64,000 nt of DNA from Breznakia pachnodae. GTDB taxonomy: Bacteria; Bacillota_I; Bacilli_A; Erysipelotrichales; Erysipelotrichaceae. The notes under the pieces are model-generated. The model saw only the letters and a list, made by a program, of their open reading frames with translations. It was not told the origin of the DNA and did not search any database. The translations under genes were made by a program, and so were the position numbers. Each line of letters opens with the position of its first letter. Position 1 is the stretch's first letter. This document shows, piece by piece, positions 26,728-35,967 of this stretch. Where the stretch lies: contig NZ_JAUSUR010000005.1 in assembly GCF_030814225.1 (NCBI RefSeq), forward strand, positions 186,001 through 250,000. The letters are read 5' to 3'.

Positions 26728-26899
26728 GATTAACTACCTTTCTATTAGTTATATTTTACCACAAAGAAATATTGTTAATCTGATCAAAAAGATTTTAAAA
26801 GATTATCGTATTCGTATTACTATTATCTATATTAGCTTAATGAATTATATAAAAAATATTATTAATAATTATCGAAAATTAAAAAACAAAGAAAAATCA

Positions 26900-26939
26900 A
26901 AATAAAGAGCCACCACTATTAAATAGTCAAAGACGGCTC
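26900..26939 (-). terminator. Hairpin downstream of the HNH gene
   Basis: GAGCC and GGCTC pair around an inner CTATT/AATAG stem, with a T-rich run following on the minus strand. Confidence 0.5.
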
Positions 26940-26995
26940 AATTTAAATGCTTTTTAGTTTTTCAACTATTTTCAGTTAACCATACAAAATGGTTA

Positions 26996-27039
26996 TTAAA
27001 CAATAATATTTAAATGGAAAATTAAATATTATTGTTTAA
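26996..27039. repeat. 18-bp inverted repeat abutting the HNH stop
   Basis: The arms 26996-27013 and 27022-27039 are exact complements (TTAAACAATAATATTTAA) with an 8-base loop, ending one base before the stop codon. No U run follows, so its role as terminator or mRNA-stabilising hairpin is open. Confidence 0.65.
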
Positions 27040-28377
27040 CTATAATAATTTTTTTCTATGATATTCTAAGTACCTTTTCATTTCATTGTTTAATTCAATT
27101 TCCATCTCTGTACAGATATTTAAATCTGAATATAAAGACTTATCTATATTAGAAGATATAATTATTTTTCCATTTTCATTGAAACTAATTAAAAAATTAT
27201 CAAATAGTCTATCATGATTAGCACAAAGTAATAAACCATTGTTTTTATCTAAAAACTCACTTTCATCAGATTCAGCATATGGCTTAATATGACTAGCGAT
27301 TAGCAATTCTTTTTTATTTATATTACAAAGAGCACATTTGCACTTATATTTATCTATTAGTGTGTTGCGATAGTAATTTTGACATACTCTAGCTTTAATA
27401 ATTGTCTCTTTATATTTTTCTGGAACGCCTCTAATTGCCTCTTCAATATAAATTTTGCTACATACTTCTTCTGTATCATTAAAACAATCATTCAAATAAT
27501 TAAAGAGATCAGTTTTATTTTTACTTGATTTCTTTAGTGACCCTTGTACATGCATTTTTAGTAATCCATCAGTTTTTAAAGAAGACAAAGATAGTTTATC
27601 ATCATCAATTGTTTTTATGTGTTTTAAATGAAAATATTCTTTATCGCCTACTTCTATCTCATTGTTAGTGTAATATTTGTTATCATCAATTAATGGAAGT
27701 TGGCTATTAGTCTCAACGCATATTGTTTTTATCATAATTTTTGACTTTGGTACACTTACATAAATATATACTATATCACCTTCTTTAATATTTTTCGTTG
27801 CATTGGTTTTCGTCCAATCAATGATTACTAAATCATTAAATGAGTTAATAACATCATATTTTTGAGGGGAAGCAGAAATTATCCATTCTTCACGATTATG
27901 AATCGTTGTTAATCCAAAGCCCTCCATTGCTAAAGACACTCCTTCGTATAGTTTTTCCATCACTTCGATTAGAGTATTTATAGTTGAATTTATATCATCT
28001 CCAAATTTTACTTTGCACCATATCTTTTTTGCTGAGTTTTCTTTTCCGGCAAGTATTTCTTTATACTCTAATTTTAATGGAACTAATTTTTCAAGGAGAT
28101 ATTTTTTACTAATTATTTGATTATAAATCTTCCTCCCTTTCCTATTATATTCTTCATCATCTCTATCTTTTCCAATATAAATCTCGCATATGCAATTATG
28201 TTGATCAGGGTAATATCTAATGCAGAAATGCATTAATGAAGGCAAATTTTTTTCTTTGAAATGAACATCAAAATAACTAACTTGTTTCTTTCCTAATCTA
28301 TATTTTATTTTTAATTTTTCATCATTATCAAAAGTTTTCTTAAATTGACTATAAAATTCATTTCTATTTATATCCAT
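27040..28377 (-). CDS. EVE/PUA-like plus HNH endonuclease, restriction-like
   Basis: 445 residues in three parts. The first 150 resemble a DUF4268-like domain. Residues about 165-255 look like an EVE/PUA-type fold (EEWIISASPQKYD, IIDWTKTNATKNIKEGDIVYIYV), a reader of modified bases in related nucleases. The C-terminus is an HNH nuclease with CKCALC (346-351), SHIKPYA (His363) and NGLLLCANHDRLFD (Asn380, His388). This suggests a modification-dependent type IV-like restriction enzyme; the domain calls are from sight only. Good AAAGGGAA site. Confidence 0.75.
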   Translation of the reverse strand: MDINRNEFYSQFKKTFDNDEKLKIKYRLGKKQVSYFDVHFKEKNLPSLMHFCIRYYPDQHNCICEIYIGKDRDDEEYNRKGRKIYNQIISKKYLLEKLVPLKLEYKEILAGKENSAKKIWCKVKFGDDINSTINTLIEVMEKLYEGVSLAMEGFGLTTIHNREEWIISASPQKYDVINSFNDLVIIDWTKTNATKNIKEGDIVYIYVSVPKSKIMIKTICVETNSQLPLIDDNKYYTNNEIEVGDKEYFHLKHIKTIDDDKLSLSSLKTDGLLKMHVQGSLKKSSKNKTDLFNYLNDCFNDTEEVCSKIYIEEAIRGVPEKYKETIIKARVCQNYYRNTLIDKYKCKCALCNINKKELLIASHIKPYAESDESEFLDKNNGLLLCANHDRLFDNFLISFNENGKIIISSNIDKSLYSDLNICTEMEIELNNEMKRYLEYHRKKLL

Positions 28378-28499
28378 TGAACTTCCCTTTCTTTGTTTTT
28401 ATCTATTATCACTACTTTTTTATTGTCATATGTTCCAAACTATACTATAGGTAACAATCTCGTTTTAAAAAAATACAATATATAGAGTCTATTTTATAC

Positions 28500-29030
28500 C
28501 TAAAACTTATTCTTTTGACACCACTGTTCAAGCTCTATCCTTGAACGAATATATTTATTTTTCATTCCTTTATCTAGAGTTAATATATGCAATCCATAAT
28601 ATAATCCAGTTATCATAATCTCTATATCGTTTTTATGAATTGAATTAATAGTTTTGGCAACATTTTCTACTGTTTCTAAATGAAGTGACTCTTTGTATTC
28701 TGTTTCTATAATACTAATAATTTTATCTAATCGACTATTAGACTCAAACAGCATTTTATCCCACAACCAATCTCGATTGCGCTTATAATCACTCAATGCA
28801 ATTGGTTGAATAGTCTCTATTATTTGTATTCTCGACTCTAACTTTGGATACCGTTTTAAAAACCTTTCTTTGCTAGTGTGCTCTTTTGATGTAATATCAC
28901 AAATTATGAGTTTATCATTTTCTTTTAGCTCCTCTAATAACTTCAATGCATTGTCTTCCATTTTCTCTAAACCAATTAAAACATTTGTATCTATAAGGAA
29001 GCCATTATATTTCATATCTAAAAGATTCAT
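28500..29030 (-). CDS. PIN-like domain protein
   Basis: 176 residues. The opening FLIDTNVLIGLEKMEDNAL is a PIN-type first acidic motif (Asp in IDTN) and IEIMITGLYYGLHILTLDKG carries the second and third acidic positions, so a Mg-dependent ribonuclease is likely. No antitoxin gene is adjacent: the nearest genes are the HNH nuclease 120 bp downstream and an XRE regulator facing away. It could be a solitary toxin or defence nuclease. GGGGGAAA precedes the ATG. Confidence 0.72.
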   Translation of the reverse strand: MNLLDMKYNGFLIDTNVLIGLEKMEDNALKLLEELKENDKLIICDITSKEHTSKERFLKRYPKLESRIQIIETIQPIALSDYKRNRDWLWDKMLFESNSRLDKIISIIETEYKESLHLETVENVAKTINSIHKNDIEIMITGLYYGLHILTLDKGMKNKYIRSRIELEQWCQKNKF

Positions 29031-29342
29031 CTATTTCCCCCTTTACTTAACAAAGTATATCACAAATATATTGATTTATCTTAGCTCGATTCTCTGCAAT
29101 ATTAAATCTTATAAATCCTATGATTTCCAATATATTTCTTTTGATTTAAATAACTTCAATTGAAAATAACTATTACTTCTTATCTATAATTTGAAATCCC
29201 ACAAAAAAAGAAAATAATAATTCATTTATCTAGTTCTATACTTAATAATATATCATAAACATCATTGTACAACTCTTAATACAAAAAATAGATATTTTTT
29301 TGGTGCTACATGTGTAAAGGAAACTTGACAGGAGGTGGTGCA

Positions 29343-29558
29343 ATGGAAGTGTTATGTAGAATGCGGGAGATGCGTGAAGAAAAAGGTATTTCTCAAGGTA
29401 AACTTGCTGATTTATTATATGTTTCTAGACAGACAATAAATGCTATTGAAACTGGAAAATATAATCCGAGTTTAGAATTAGCACTACAAATTGCACATTT
29501 TTTTGATACTACTGTAGAGGATATATTTACTTTAGTTACTGATGAAAGGAGATTTTAA
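29343..29558 (+). CDS. Small XRE-family regulator (YozG-like)
   Basis: 71 residues, nearly all HTH: MREMREEKGISQGKLADLLY, then VSRQTINAIETGKYNPSLELAL. The ATG at 29343 follows CAGGAGG; the earlier in-frame ATG has no site. Paired with the membrane protein that starts 2 bases after its stop, a common two-gene arrangement in Bacillota. The 29031-29342 gap is AT-rich and shows no gene. Confidence 0.9.
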   Translation: MEVLCRMREMREEKGISQGKLADLLYVSRQTINAIETGKYNPSLELALQIAHFFDTTVEDIFTLVTDERRF

Positions 29559-29559
29559 T

Positions 29560-29988
29560 ATGCCAAGACCATATGATGAGAGAGAAGGTTTGATTCGATG
29601 GAAAAGTTTAGCTTATGCATTTGTCTTAGTTATTGCATTATTATTAATCATTTCTATTTTTCCTGAAGACTTATTTTCAAGTATGCATTCACAGTTTATG
29701 TTTATATTAGGGGTTTCTTTAACCTTTATAGTTATTTACCAGTTCGTAAATGATGCATATTATATTATAGTTGGATCATTTAATTCCACTTATTTTTTTG
29801 TTATGCTATTCTTTTTGATAAATGGATTAAATCTATTTCGCGAAGCAATAATATATTTCACATCAAGTAATAGTAGTTTCTTGTTTAGTGATAGGATTTC
29901 ATATTTTCCTTTAGCTATTGCATTTCTTATAGAAACTGTATTTGGAATAATAGAATGGAGAAAATACAAAAACCGAGATAACACATGA
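29560..29988 (+). CDS. Four-helix membrane protein, partner of XRE regulator
   Basis: 142 residues with four predicted membrane helices (about 13-33, 46-63, 75-95 and 110-132) and short loops; basic C-terminal tail WRKYKNRD. Family of unknown function often paired with a small XRE repressor. AAAGGAG lies 9 bases before the ATG. Confidence 0.75.
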   Translation: MPRPYDEREGLIRWKSLAYAFVLVIALLLIISIFPEDLFSSMHSQFMFILGVSLTFIVIYQFVNDAYYIIVGSFNSTYFFVMLFFLINGLNLFREAIIYFTSSNSSFLFSDRISYFPLAIAFLIETVFGIIEWRKYKNRDNT

Positions 29989-30028
29989 AAAGTTAGCGAT
30001 TTGGATATATTCAAATCCTAACTTTTTT
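29988..30028 (+). terminator. Terminator after the XRE-membrane pair
   Basis: AAAAGTTAG and CTAACTTTT pair, with a further inner TTTG/CAAA segment, followed by T6. Confidence 0.7.
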
Positions 30029-30136
30029 CTGAAACTAATTGAATATAATTAATTTTTCAATACAAAGACTAATTTCATTTATCTCCACAATCAGTTTTCT
30101 GCCTTATTTCCATATCACTACTATTCGCATTACTAG

Positions 30137-31186
30137 TTATTTTAAATAAACTCGTATTTGTGCATAACCAGTATTTTCATGATTTAATACTTTGTCAATA
30201 TCTATATACTTACTTTCTAGTATAATTCCCTTAACTTTAATTTCATTATTCTTCACTTTTTCTAATTCATTATTAATTTGATTCATTGTCAATTTTGAAT
30301 CATTTATTTTAGGAAAAGCATTTAAGAAATCCTCATGATTGGATATGAGACTAAGCATTGATTGATAATGCTCAAGCCACTCTTTAGAATTGGTATATGT
30401 GGTTAAACTTTCTGATGTGGTGTCTACATTAAACATAGTTCCCTTTTCATCCTCGTGAAATTTAAATCCAAGTGTAGTATAGCCATTGTCTGCAATCATT
30501 GTAACTGCATATATTGGTGTAACACCATCCATATCTTCTAAATATTTTTCTAATTCTGATAAGGTTAATTCTTGGCTAAAAGAAATGTTGCTTATTGCAT
30601 GTAAGTCTTGAGGTGCTCCGCTCTCCAACTCTTCAAGCGCTATTTCCTTGTTCTCTTTCCAGTCTTGATTTTCTTTTTCGGTTAAACTCTCTTTACTAAA
30701 ATCATAATATTTCGTTAGACCTGGAATTATAAGATCATCTTCAAAAGAAATCTTTCCATCATTAACGAATACATCAACATTCATTGTCAATACTGATTTA
30801 TATGGGATTATAGCCTTTGCACTAAACTTATATTTCCCATTTCCATAATCAATAGAAGAATCATCATTACTTGATCCAATATAATCATAGTCAGGAATTG
30901 CTAGGTCAAAATATGTTTTCATCAGTGTTTGGAAGTTTTGTGATTTAGTGCTTGGAGTAACACCTTCAATTGTTTCATTCATAGGATTATAGGTTATTTG
31001 CTTTTTAACAAACCTTACTCCTTGATAGCCAGCAAAAAGAATTGCCAATACAAGTATAACGGATATAATTGATGTTTTGTAGAAACTTCGATTCACACCT
31101 TTTCTTGTTTTCTTGAACACTTCATCTTTATTTATATTAGGTTTATCTTCAAGTAACTCTTCTATATTTTTATCATTTTTCTTCAT
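30137..31186 (-). CDS. Anti-sigma factor with one membrane helix
   Basis: 349 residues. A cytoplasmic N-terminus (about 1-35), one helix (38-58; TSIISVILVLAILFAGYQGV) and a long extracytoplasmic part resembling sigma-regulatory N/C domains of Bacillota. Start overlaps the sigma stop by the ATGA arrangement, so production is coupled. It presumably holds the ECF sigma at the membrane until an envelope signal arrives. Confidence 0.82.
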   Translation of the reverse strand: MKKNDKNIEELLEDKPNINKDEVFKKTRKGVNRSFYKTSIISVILVLAILFAGYQGVRFVKKQITYNPMNETIEGVTPSTKSQNFQTLMKTYFDLAIPDYDYIGSSNDDSSIDYGNGKYKFSAKAIIPYKSVLTMNVDVFVNDGKISFEDDLIIPGLTKYYDFSKESLTEKENQDWKENKEIALEELESGAPQDLHAISNISFSQELTLSELEKYLEDMDGVTPIYAVTMIADNGYTTLGFKFHEDEKGTMFNVDTTSESLTTYTNSKEWLEHYQSMLSLISNHEDFLNAFPKINDSKLTMNQINNELEKVKNNEIKVKGIILESKYIDIDKVLNHENTGYAQIRVYLK

Positions 31187-31686
31187 AATAACCTCTCTTT
31201 CTTTGCCTCTGCAATTAGTTTCTCTTTAACACGAAATCTTATCGTTCGAATTGTATTCAACTTCACTCCTAGCAGTTCTGCTATTTGTTCGTCATCCAAA
31301 TTACTGGTAAAACTTAAAAGCATTATATTTCGATCTCGTTGCGGAAGTTTATAGATTTTAGAATACATCCATCTTTTATTTTCATTTTCTATATAGTTTT
31401 CAGTCGCATCATATGGATCTTCTATCCAATCTAAATTATATTGTCCTTCATCCAAAATTCTTTTATTTTTCTTAGCTTTATCTAGAAAACAGTTTTTCAT
31501 AACTCTAAACATCCATGCTTCAATATTTGGATTTTTGAAATCATATTTTACTAGGGTTTTTGTTAATGTCTCTGATACTAAATCTTCTGCATCCGCCTTT
31601 GATTTAGTTAGGGAGAATGCATAAAGAAATAAGGTTTTTCTGTATGTGATGTAAATATCATACATCCATGCTTTACTATTGCTCAT
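31183..31686 (-). CDS. ECF-type RNA polymerase sigma factor
   Basis: 167 residues with region 2 (LFLYAFSLTKSKADAEDLVSE, IEAWMFRVMKNCFLDKAKK) and region 4 (LPQRDRNIMLLSFTSNLDDE, LLGVKLNTIRTIRFRVKEKL). Coupled to the anti-sigma gene. An ECF-like promoter 22-47 bp upstream suggests autoregulation. Confidence 0.9.
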   Translation of the reverse strand: MSNSKAWMYDIYITYRKTLFLYAFSLTKSKADAEDLVSETLTKTLVKYDFKNPNIEAWMFRVMKNCFLDKAKKNKRILDEGQYNLDWIEDPYDATENYIENENKRWMYSKIYKLPQRDRNIMLLSFTSNLDDEQIAELLGVKLNTIRTIRFRVKEKLIAEAKKERLL

Positions 31687-31707
31687 ATTTCTCCCCTCTA
31701 TAATTAC

Positions 31708-31733
31708 AACGTTTTAGTTACTCTTTAATTTCA
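31708..31733 (-). promoter_or_regulatory. Candidate autoregulatory ECF promoter
   Basis: The minus strand reads TGAAAT (31733-31728), 16 bases, then CGTT (31711-31708), close to the ECF pattern TGAAAC-16-CGTC. It lies 22 bp before the sigma start. Confidence 0.6.
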
Positions 31734-31913
31734 ATTATTTCATATTTTAGTTAGTTTTATAACTTTTTATTTGATTAATATTACGATAATATAATATATT
31801 TATTTCTTTCTACAGTGTCTATGAAATCAATTAATTATCGTATAAATACTCTTATATGCAAGGATTAGATATAATGGTGTATAATAATCATGTAAGTAAG
31901 GGAGGGTTGCAAT

Positions 31914-33266
31914 ATGAAAATTGATTATATATTTTTTAATAAGGATATCTCTAAAGATAGTAAAATATCTTATAGTTTGTCCTTAGAAGTATATATAAAT
32001 GGACTCTTTCCGTCATCTACAGAAAACAGAATATTTTTTGAAATGAATAAAACGAAGTATGTTGTAAATTACTCACATAGTTATGATTTTAATAAAACTA
32101 TTGGATACCTACAAATTGAAATTGAAGGCTTAAATGAGAAAAATGCAAAAGTTCTTAGCGAAATAGATGGTATGCTCTTGAATACATCTATGAGAGAGAA
32201 ATATGGAATCACAACACTTTATGATGATAGTTCAAATTATTTTTGTCATAAACTTTTTAAGAAAATTGGTATTTTTGAAAGAAGAATTAGACAATTAATC
32301 TATATAATTCTCTTTAAAACTTTTAATTCTAATTGGGTTGATGAAACTATGTCAAAAGATATAAGAGATGGAGTGAAAAAAAATACAGGTGGAAGATGGG
32401 GAGATGTGATGAATGAAGAAGCATTGAATCACATGACATTTTACGATTTAACTAATTTTCTTACTAAACCAAATGATTCTAAACCTATTGAAATATTAGA
32501 TTCGTTAGATGTAGAGCAGATTAGTAAAATGTCAGAAAACGAGTTAAGAGATAAGCTTTATGATTTGAAACCTAAACCACTTTGGGATGAACTTTTTAGT
32601 AATTATGAGTCACTAGAAAATTTACTTCCCTCAATAACTAAGATTTCTAAATATAGAAATCATGTTGCACATAATAAAAAAATTAAATATGAAAAATATA
32701 AAACATGGTCAAAGGAAATTGATAAAATTAATAAAGACCTTTTATACGCTGAAAGAGTGATAAAAGGAAAAGTTTTTGAATTAGATGATATTGTCTATAC
32801 ACTTGAAAAATATATTGAACCACTTAATGATAATTCACAAAACTCATCAAATCTTCTAGTAGCTAAATCGTTGAACAAACTTAAGCAATCAATGCAAATG
32901 ATTACTAAAGCAACGGAATTACCATCATACCTTCAAACAAGTAATGCTGTAATAAAAGTAATGGAAACAGTACCAAATTTAACTAAAGCAATGGAATTAC
33001 CATCATATCTTCAGGCAAGTAATGCTATGATAAAACTAATGGATACTATGCCTAATTTAACTAAAGCAATGGAATTACCATCATATCTTCAGGCAAGTAA
33101 TGCTATGATAAAAGTAATGGAAACAGTACCAAATTTAACTAAAGCAATGGAATTACCATCATATCTTCAGGCAAGTAACACTATGATAAAAGTAATGGAG
33201 ATAATAAGAAATGCAAATAAAACAAATAATTTTGATGCCATTATTGATGATGAGGAAGATGAATAA
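31914..33266 (+). CDS. HEPN-motif protein with C-terminal 26-residue tandem repeats
   Basis: 450 residues. The motif YRNHVAHNK (Arg248-xxxx-His253) matches the RNxxxH active site of HEPN ribonucleases. Residues 1-240 are an unknown domain. The C-terminus (330-433) is four 26-residue repeats, each with ELPSYLQASNAMIKVME or a close variant, followed by an acidic tail. Preceded by GGGAGGG. Many HEPN proteins act as toxin or abortive-infection RNases; that is the leading inference. Confidence 0.7.
   Translation: MKIDYIFFNKDISKDSKISYSLSLEVYINGLFPSSTENRIFFEMNKTKYVVNYSHSYDFNKTIGYLQIEIEGLNEKNAKVLSEIDGMLLNTSMREKYGITTLYDDSSNYFCHKLFKKIGIFERRIRQLIYIILFKTFNSNWVDETMSKDIRDGVKKNTGGRWGDVMNEEALNHMTFYDLTNFLTKPNDSKPIEILDSLDVEQISKMSENELRDKLYDLKPKPLWDELFSNYESLENLLPSITKISKYRNHVAHNKKIKYEKYKTWSKEIDKINKDLLYAERVIKGKVFELDDIVYTLEKYIEPLNDNSQNSSNLLVAKSLNKLKQSMQMITKATELPSYLQTSNAVIKVMETVPNLTKAMELPSYLQASNAMIKLMDTMPNLTKAMELPSYLQASNAMIKVMETVPNLTKAMELPSYLQASNTMIKVMEIIRNANKTNNFDAIIDDEEDE
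32901..33212 (+). repeat. Four 78-bp in-frame tandem repeats
   Basis: Repeat starts at 32901, 32979, 33057 and 33135, each 78 bp and in frame. Copies 2-4 share long identical blocks; copy 1 is the most diverged. The size is a multiple of three, so gain or loss of copies would keep the reading frame. Confidence 0.95.
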
Positions 33267-33787
33267 TAAGTAATCTTATTGGTTGCTCTATATTAAAGTT
33301 AAATTAATAAGTATAGTAAAACCTACTTAAATGAAGGTGGTTAGAATCACCTTCATTTAAGTAAATAATAATAACCACCTATTTAGCATTTTTCTTTTAA
33401 TGTGTGTAAAATCAGATTAAAATTGGACTTTCTCTATTCCCACTCTATTTTGAGGGTAAATCTTATAAGTGAAAATGCAGTAAAATCAATAGATTTCTAC
33501 GACAATAAAACCGTGTAAATTTTATTGAAATAAATTAAAAGTACAATTTACACCTAATCAAACCAAGTTAATTATTTGAAAATTAACTCCAATTTCAATA
33601 TTCACAATTTGAATTACATACATCTAATTACTATATCGAAGGTCCTCTAATTAAATCATATTATTTATGCTCTATATAGATAAGTTTCAAATAAGTCCTG
33701 TTTTCTTTTTATTAGAATAACCTGATATAATTACCTTGAAGGATTAACAAAGAGAAATAAAAATATAGATCTCTTAGAGGTGTAAAA
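33267..33787. other. Intergenic with two inverted repeats
   Basis: No gene. A perfect 16-bp inverted repeat (33324-33339 and 33348-33363, 8-base loop) lies 58 bp after the HEPN gene and may end its transcript, though no T run follows. A second, 9-bp pair (33513-33521 GTGTAAATT and 33545-33553) lies further on. Confidence 0.55.
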
Positions 33788-35815
33788 ATGAAAAAAGTAA
33801 AATATCCTTATTTTTTTAATATGGAGAGACTTATTGAGTTAGCTAAAAACATTGATTTAGAAGGAAACTACAATCTGATAGATATTCTAGAATTTCATAA
33901 TGTATTGAAGTTTTTTATTAACATTAATTACCCTGAAGCATTTCCTGAACAACAAGTAAAAGATGTAAAAGCTAAATTATGTCAGGTACTTCCTACTTAT
34001 TTTGAGAATGAAACTGAGGCAGACATCATCAATGATTTTAAGTATATGTTTAATTCTAGTGATTCAGAAACTTTAGAAGAAATAGACAAAAAAATAAAAG
34101 AAGGAACTCTGGAACATGATAGTGAAAAAAACTGTATACCACAGTATAGAGAAGATTATTTAGAATGTTTTGAAAAATATAATTTGGCTGAAAGAATTGT
34201 TGAAGAGCATTTAGAAGAGACAATTCAAGATACTGAATTGCCAATCTGGTTGTTTTTAAAAACAAACTATTTTATTCAAAATTATCCTCAAATGATTAAA
34301 AATTTATTTCTAAAAGATACAAGAAATGTCGAATTGGTGCTAAATAACTATACTAGTGACTTTACTGGAAGTAAAACAAAATATTATATTCCCGAAAATA
34401 TTACTAAAAAAGAAATGTATCAATTTTTTGGGGAATATATCGATAATGATTTTTCTAACAGCAATTATTTGGCACTCATTGAGCAAGGAATTCAAGGAAT
34501 AAAGGAACTAAATATTGATGGAAAGTTAAAACTAAAAGCAAAAAAGAAAAAAGAAGAAATCGAAAAGAAACTTTTTTATAACGAAGATGGAACTTTTACT
34601 GATAATGGTTTCAGTCAGAAAATCGCAGTTTATACAGATAGAGAAAAATATGAAAGCGAAACTTTAGCTTTTAAATGTTTTATTGATCTAAACTGGATTA
34701 AGGAAAATAAGGATCCTGAATCTTTATTAAACTATTTAATGTATCTAGAAGGTTTTTTTACAAGCAACTGGATATCAAATTTATGTAGTTTTCCCAATCA
34801 TGAAGCTTCTACCATTGAAAGGTCTTTTGGAGTGAAGTCACAAAAGCATTATGAAACAAGTTTCTATTTTTTAAATAAAAATAATCTATCATTGCTAAGT
34901 TTTAAGGTTTTTGAAACATTTCTAAGAAAAGAATTAAATACACGAGTTGAAGATTTGATAAATTATTTCTTCACAAAATATGGTGAAGAAAATTTTCAAA
35001 TAAGTTGGTTGGGTTTAGATTTTGCAAAGCCAGATGAAAAAATGAGTATTCAAACCAAAAATTTATTTACTGTAGAAGAACATATAAGAAAACAATGGAA
35101 CTTATTAGTAGAAGAAAAAGAAATTGAGACGGAATTATTTGAATTGGAAAATACTCCTAGAATTAGCTCTATGAAAAGTTTTCTGAATAAAAAATATATC
35201 TATGTAAACCAAAAAAATAAAGATATTCAAGAAATTCTACACCTATTGTTTTCAGACCAATCAAGTATAAAATATATTAATGAAAACTTATCAGAAGAAA
35301 ACTTTGTCAAACTTATACTTAAAAATAGAGTTAATAGGCATGATTTTCTCAACTATCAACATCAATTCATCGACCTTCTAATTGAAAAAAACATAATTTC
35401 TATTGATGAAGAGGAATTTTTATGTGTAACAATCAAGCAATTAACAAGAATAACAATTTTCTCTAATCTATATAAATTTGGAGTCATTCACAATTATCAT
35501 GTTTTAGATAACACAATGATATTGGAACTACAACAATGCGAAGTTGATGAGATGATTGTAGAAGGTATATTAACTTATGAAAATAAACTATTTTCAAAAC
35601 CAGAAACAGATTTTTTAAACTATATTCTGAATAATTCAGAATATGATAATGCTCTTGCTTTAAGAAATAAATATCTTCATAGTTCAATTGTAAATGATAA
35701 TTATGAAGACTATTTGTATATTTTAATAATCTTAGTAATTTATGCTGTTAAAATTAATGATGAACTTACTCTTAATGAGGAAATCAAAGACACTAATACT
35801 GAAAATGAAGAATAA
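33788..35815 (+). CDS. Large protein with C-terminal RNxxxH (HEPN-like) motif
   Basis: 675 residues, no membrane segment or signal. Mostly helical and lysine/glutamate-rich. The C-terminal 60 residues hold LALRNKYLHSS (Arg626-xxxx-His631) then a hydrophobic helix (YLYILIILVIYAVKINDE), the pattern of C-terminal HEPN-type domains such as those of DUF4209-like proteins. A lysine run at about 252-258 may contact nucleic acid. Preceded by AGAGGTG. Function unknown; candidate defence gene. Confidence 0.6.
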   Translation: MKKVKYPYFFNMERLIELAKNIDLEGNYNLIDILEFHNVLKFFININYPEAFPEQQVKDVKAKLCQVLPTYFENETEADIINDFKYMFNSSDSETLEEIDKKIKEGTLEHDSEKNCIPQYREDYLECFEKYNLAERIVEEHLEETIQDTELPIWLFLKTNYFIQNYPQMIKNLFLKDTRNVELVLNNYTSDFTGSKTKYYIPENITKKEMYQFFGEYIDNDFSNSNYLALIEQGIQGIKELNIDGKLKLKAKKKKEEIEKKLFYNEDGTFTDNGFSQKIAVYTDREKYESETLAFKCFIDLNWIKENKDPESLLNYLMYLEGFFTSNWISNLCSFPNHEASTIERSFGVKSQKHYETSFYFLNKNNLSLLSFKVFETFLRKELNTRVEDLINYFFTKYGEENFQISWLGLDFAKPDEKMSIQTKNLFTVEEHIRKQWNLLVEEKEIETELFELENTPRISSMKSFLNKKYIYVNQKNKDIQEILHLLFSDQSSIKYINENLSEENFVKLILKNRVNRHDFLNYQHQFIDLLIEKNIISIDEEEFLCVTIKQLTRITIFSNLYKFGVIHNYHVLDNTMILELQQCEVDEMIVEGILTYENKLFSKPETDFLNYILNNSEYDNALALRNKYLHSSIVNDNYEDYLYILIILVIYAVKINDELTLNEEIKDTNTENEE

Positions 35816-35967
35816 AAAAACTTGATTTTAGCAGATATTCTCAAAAAATCAAAGCAATTGATAATTAATAAAGATCATACTTACTATCAATCTAAAAAAA
35901 TGGAAGGAGTGCCTTGTGAAGCTGTAGAAGAACTTCTAGGAATTAAATTTAAAAGGAGAGCCAGTTT

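Noticed and set aside
32901-33212. CRISPR-like array
   Set aside because: Repeats are 78 bp, contiguous and in frame, with no spacers; they encode protein repeats.
35816-35967. Read-through extension of the 675-residue protein
   Set aside because: The frame stays open after its TAA, but the following 50 codons have no start with a good site and no match to the protein; treated as a remnant.
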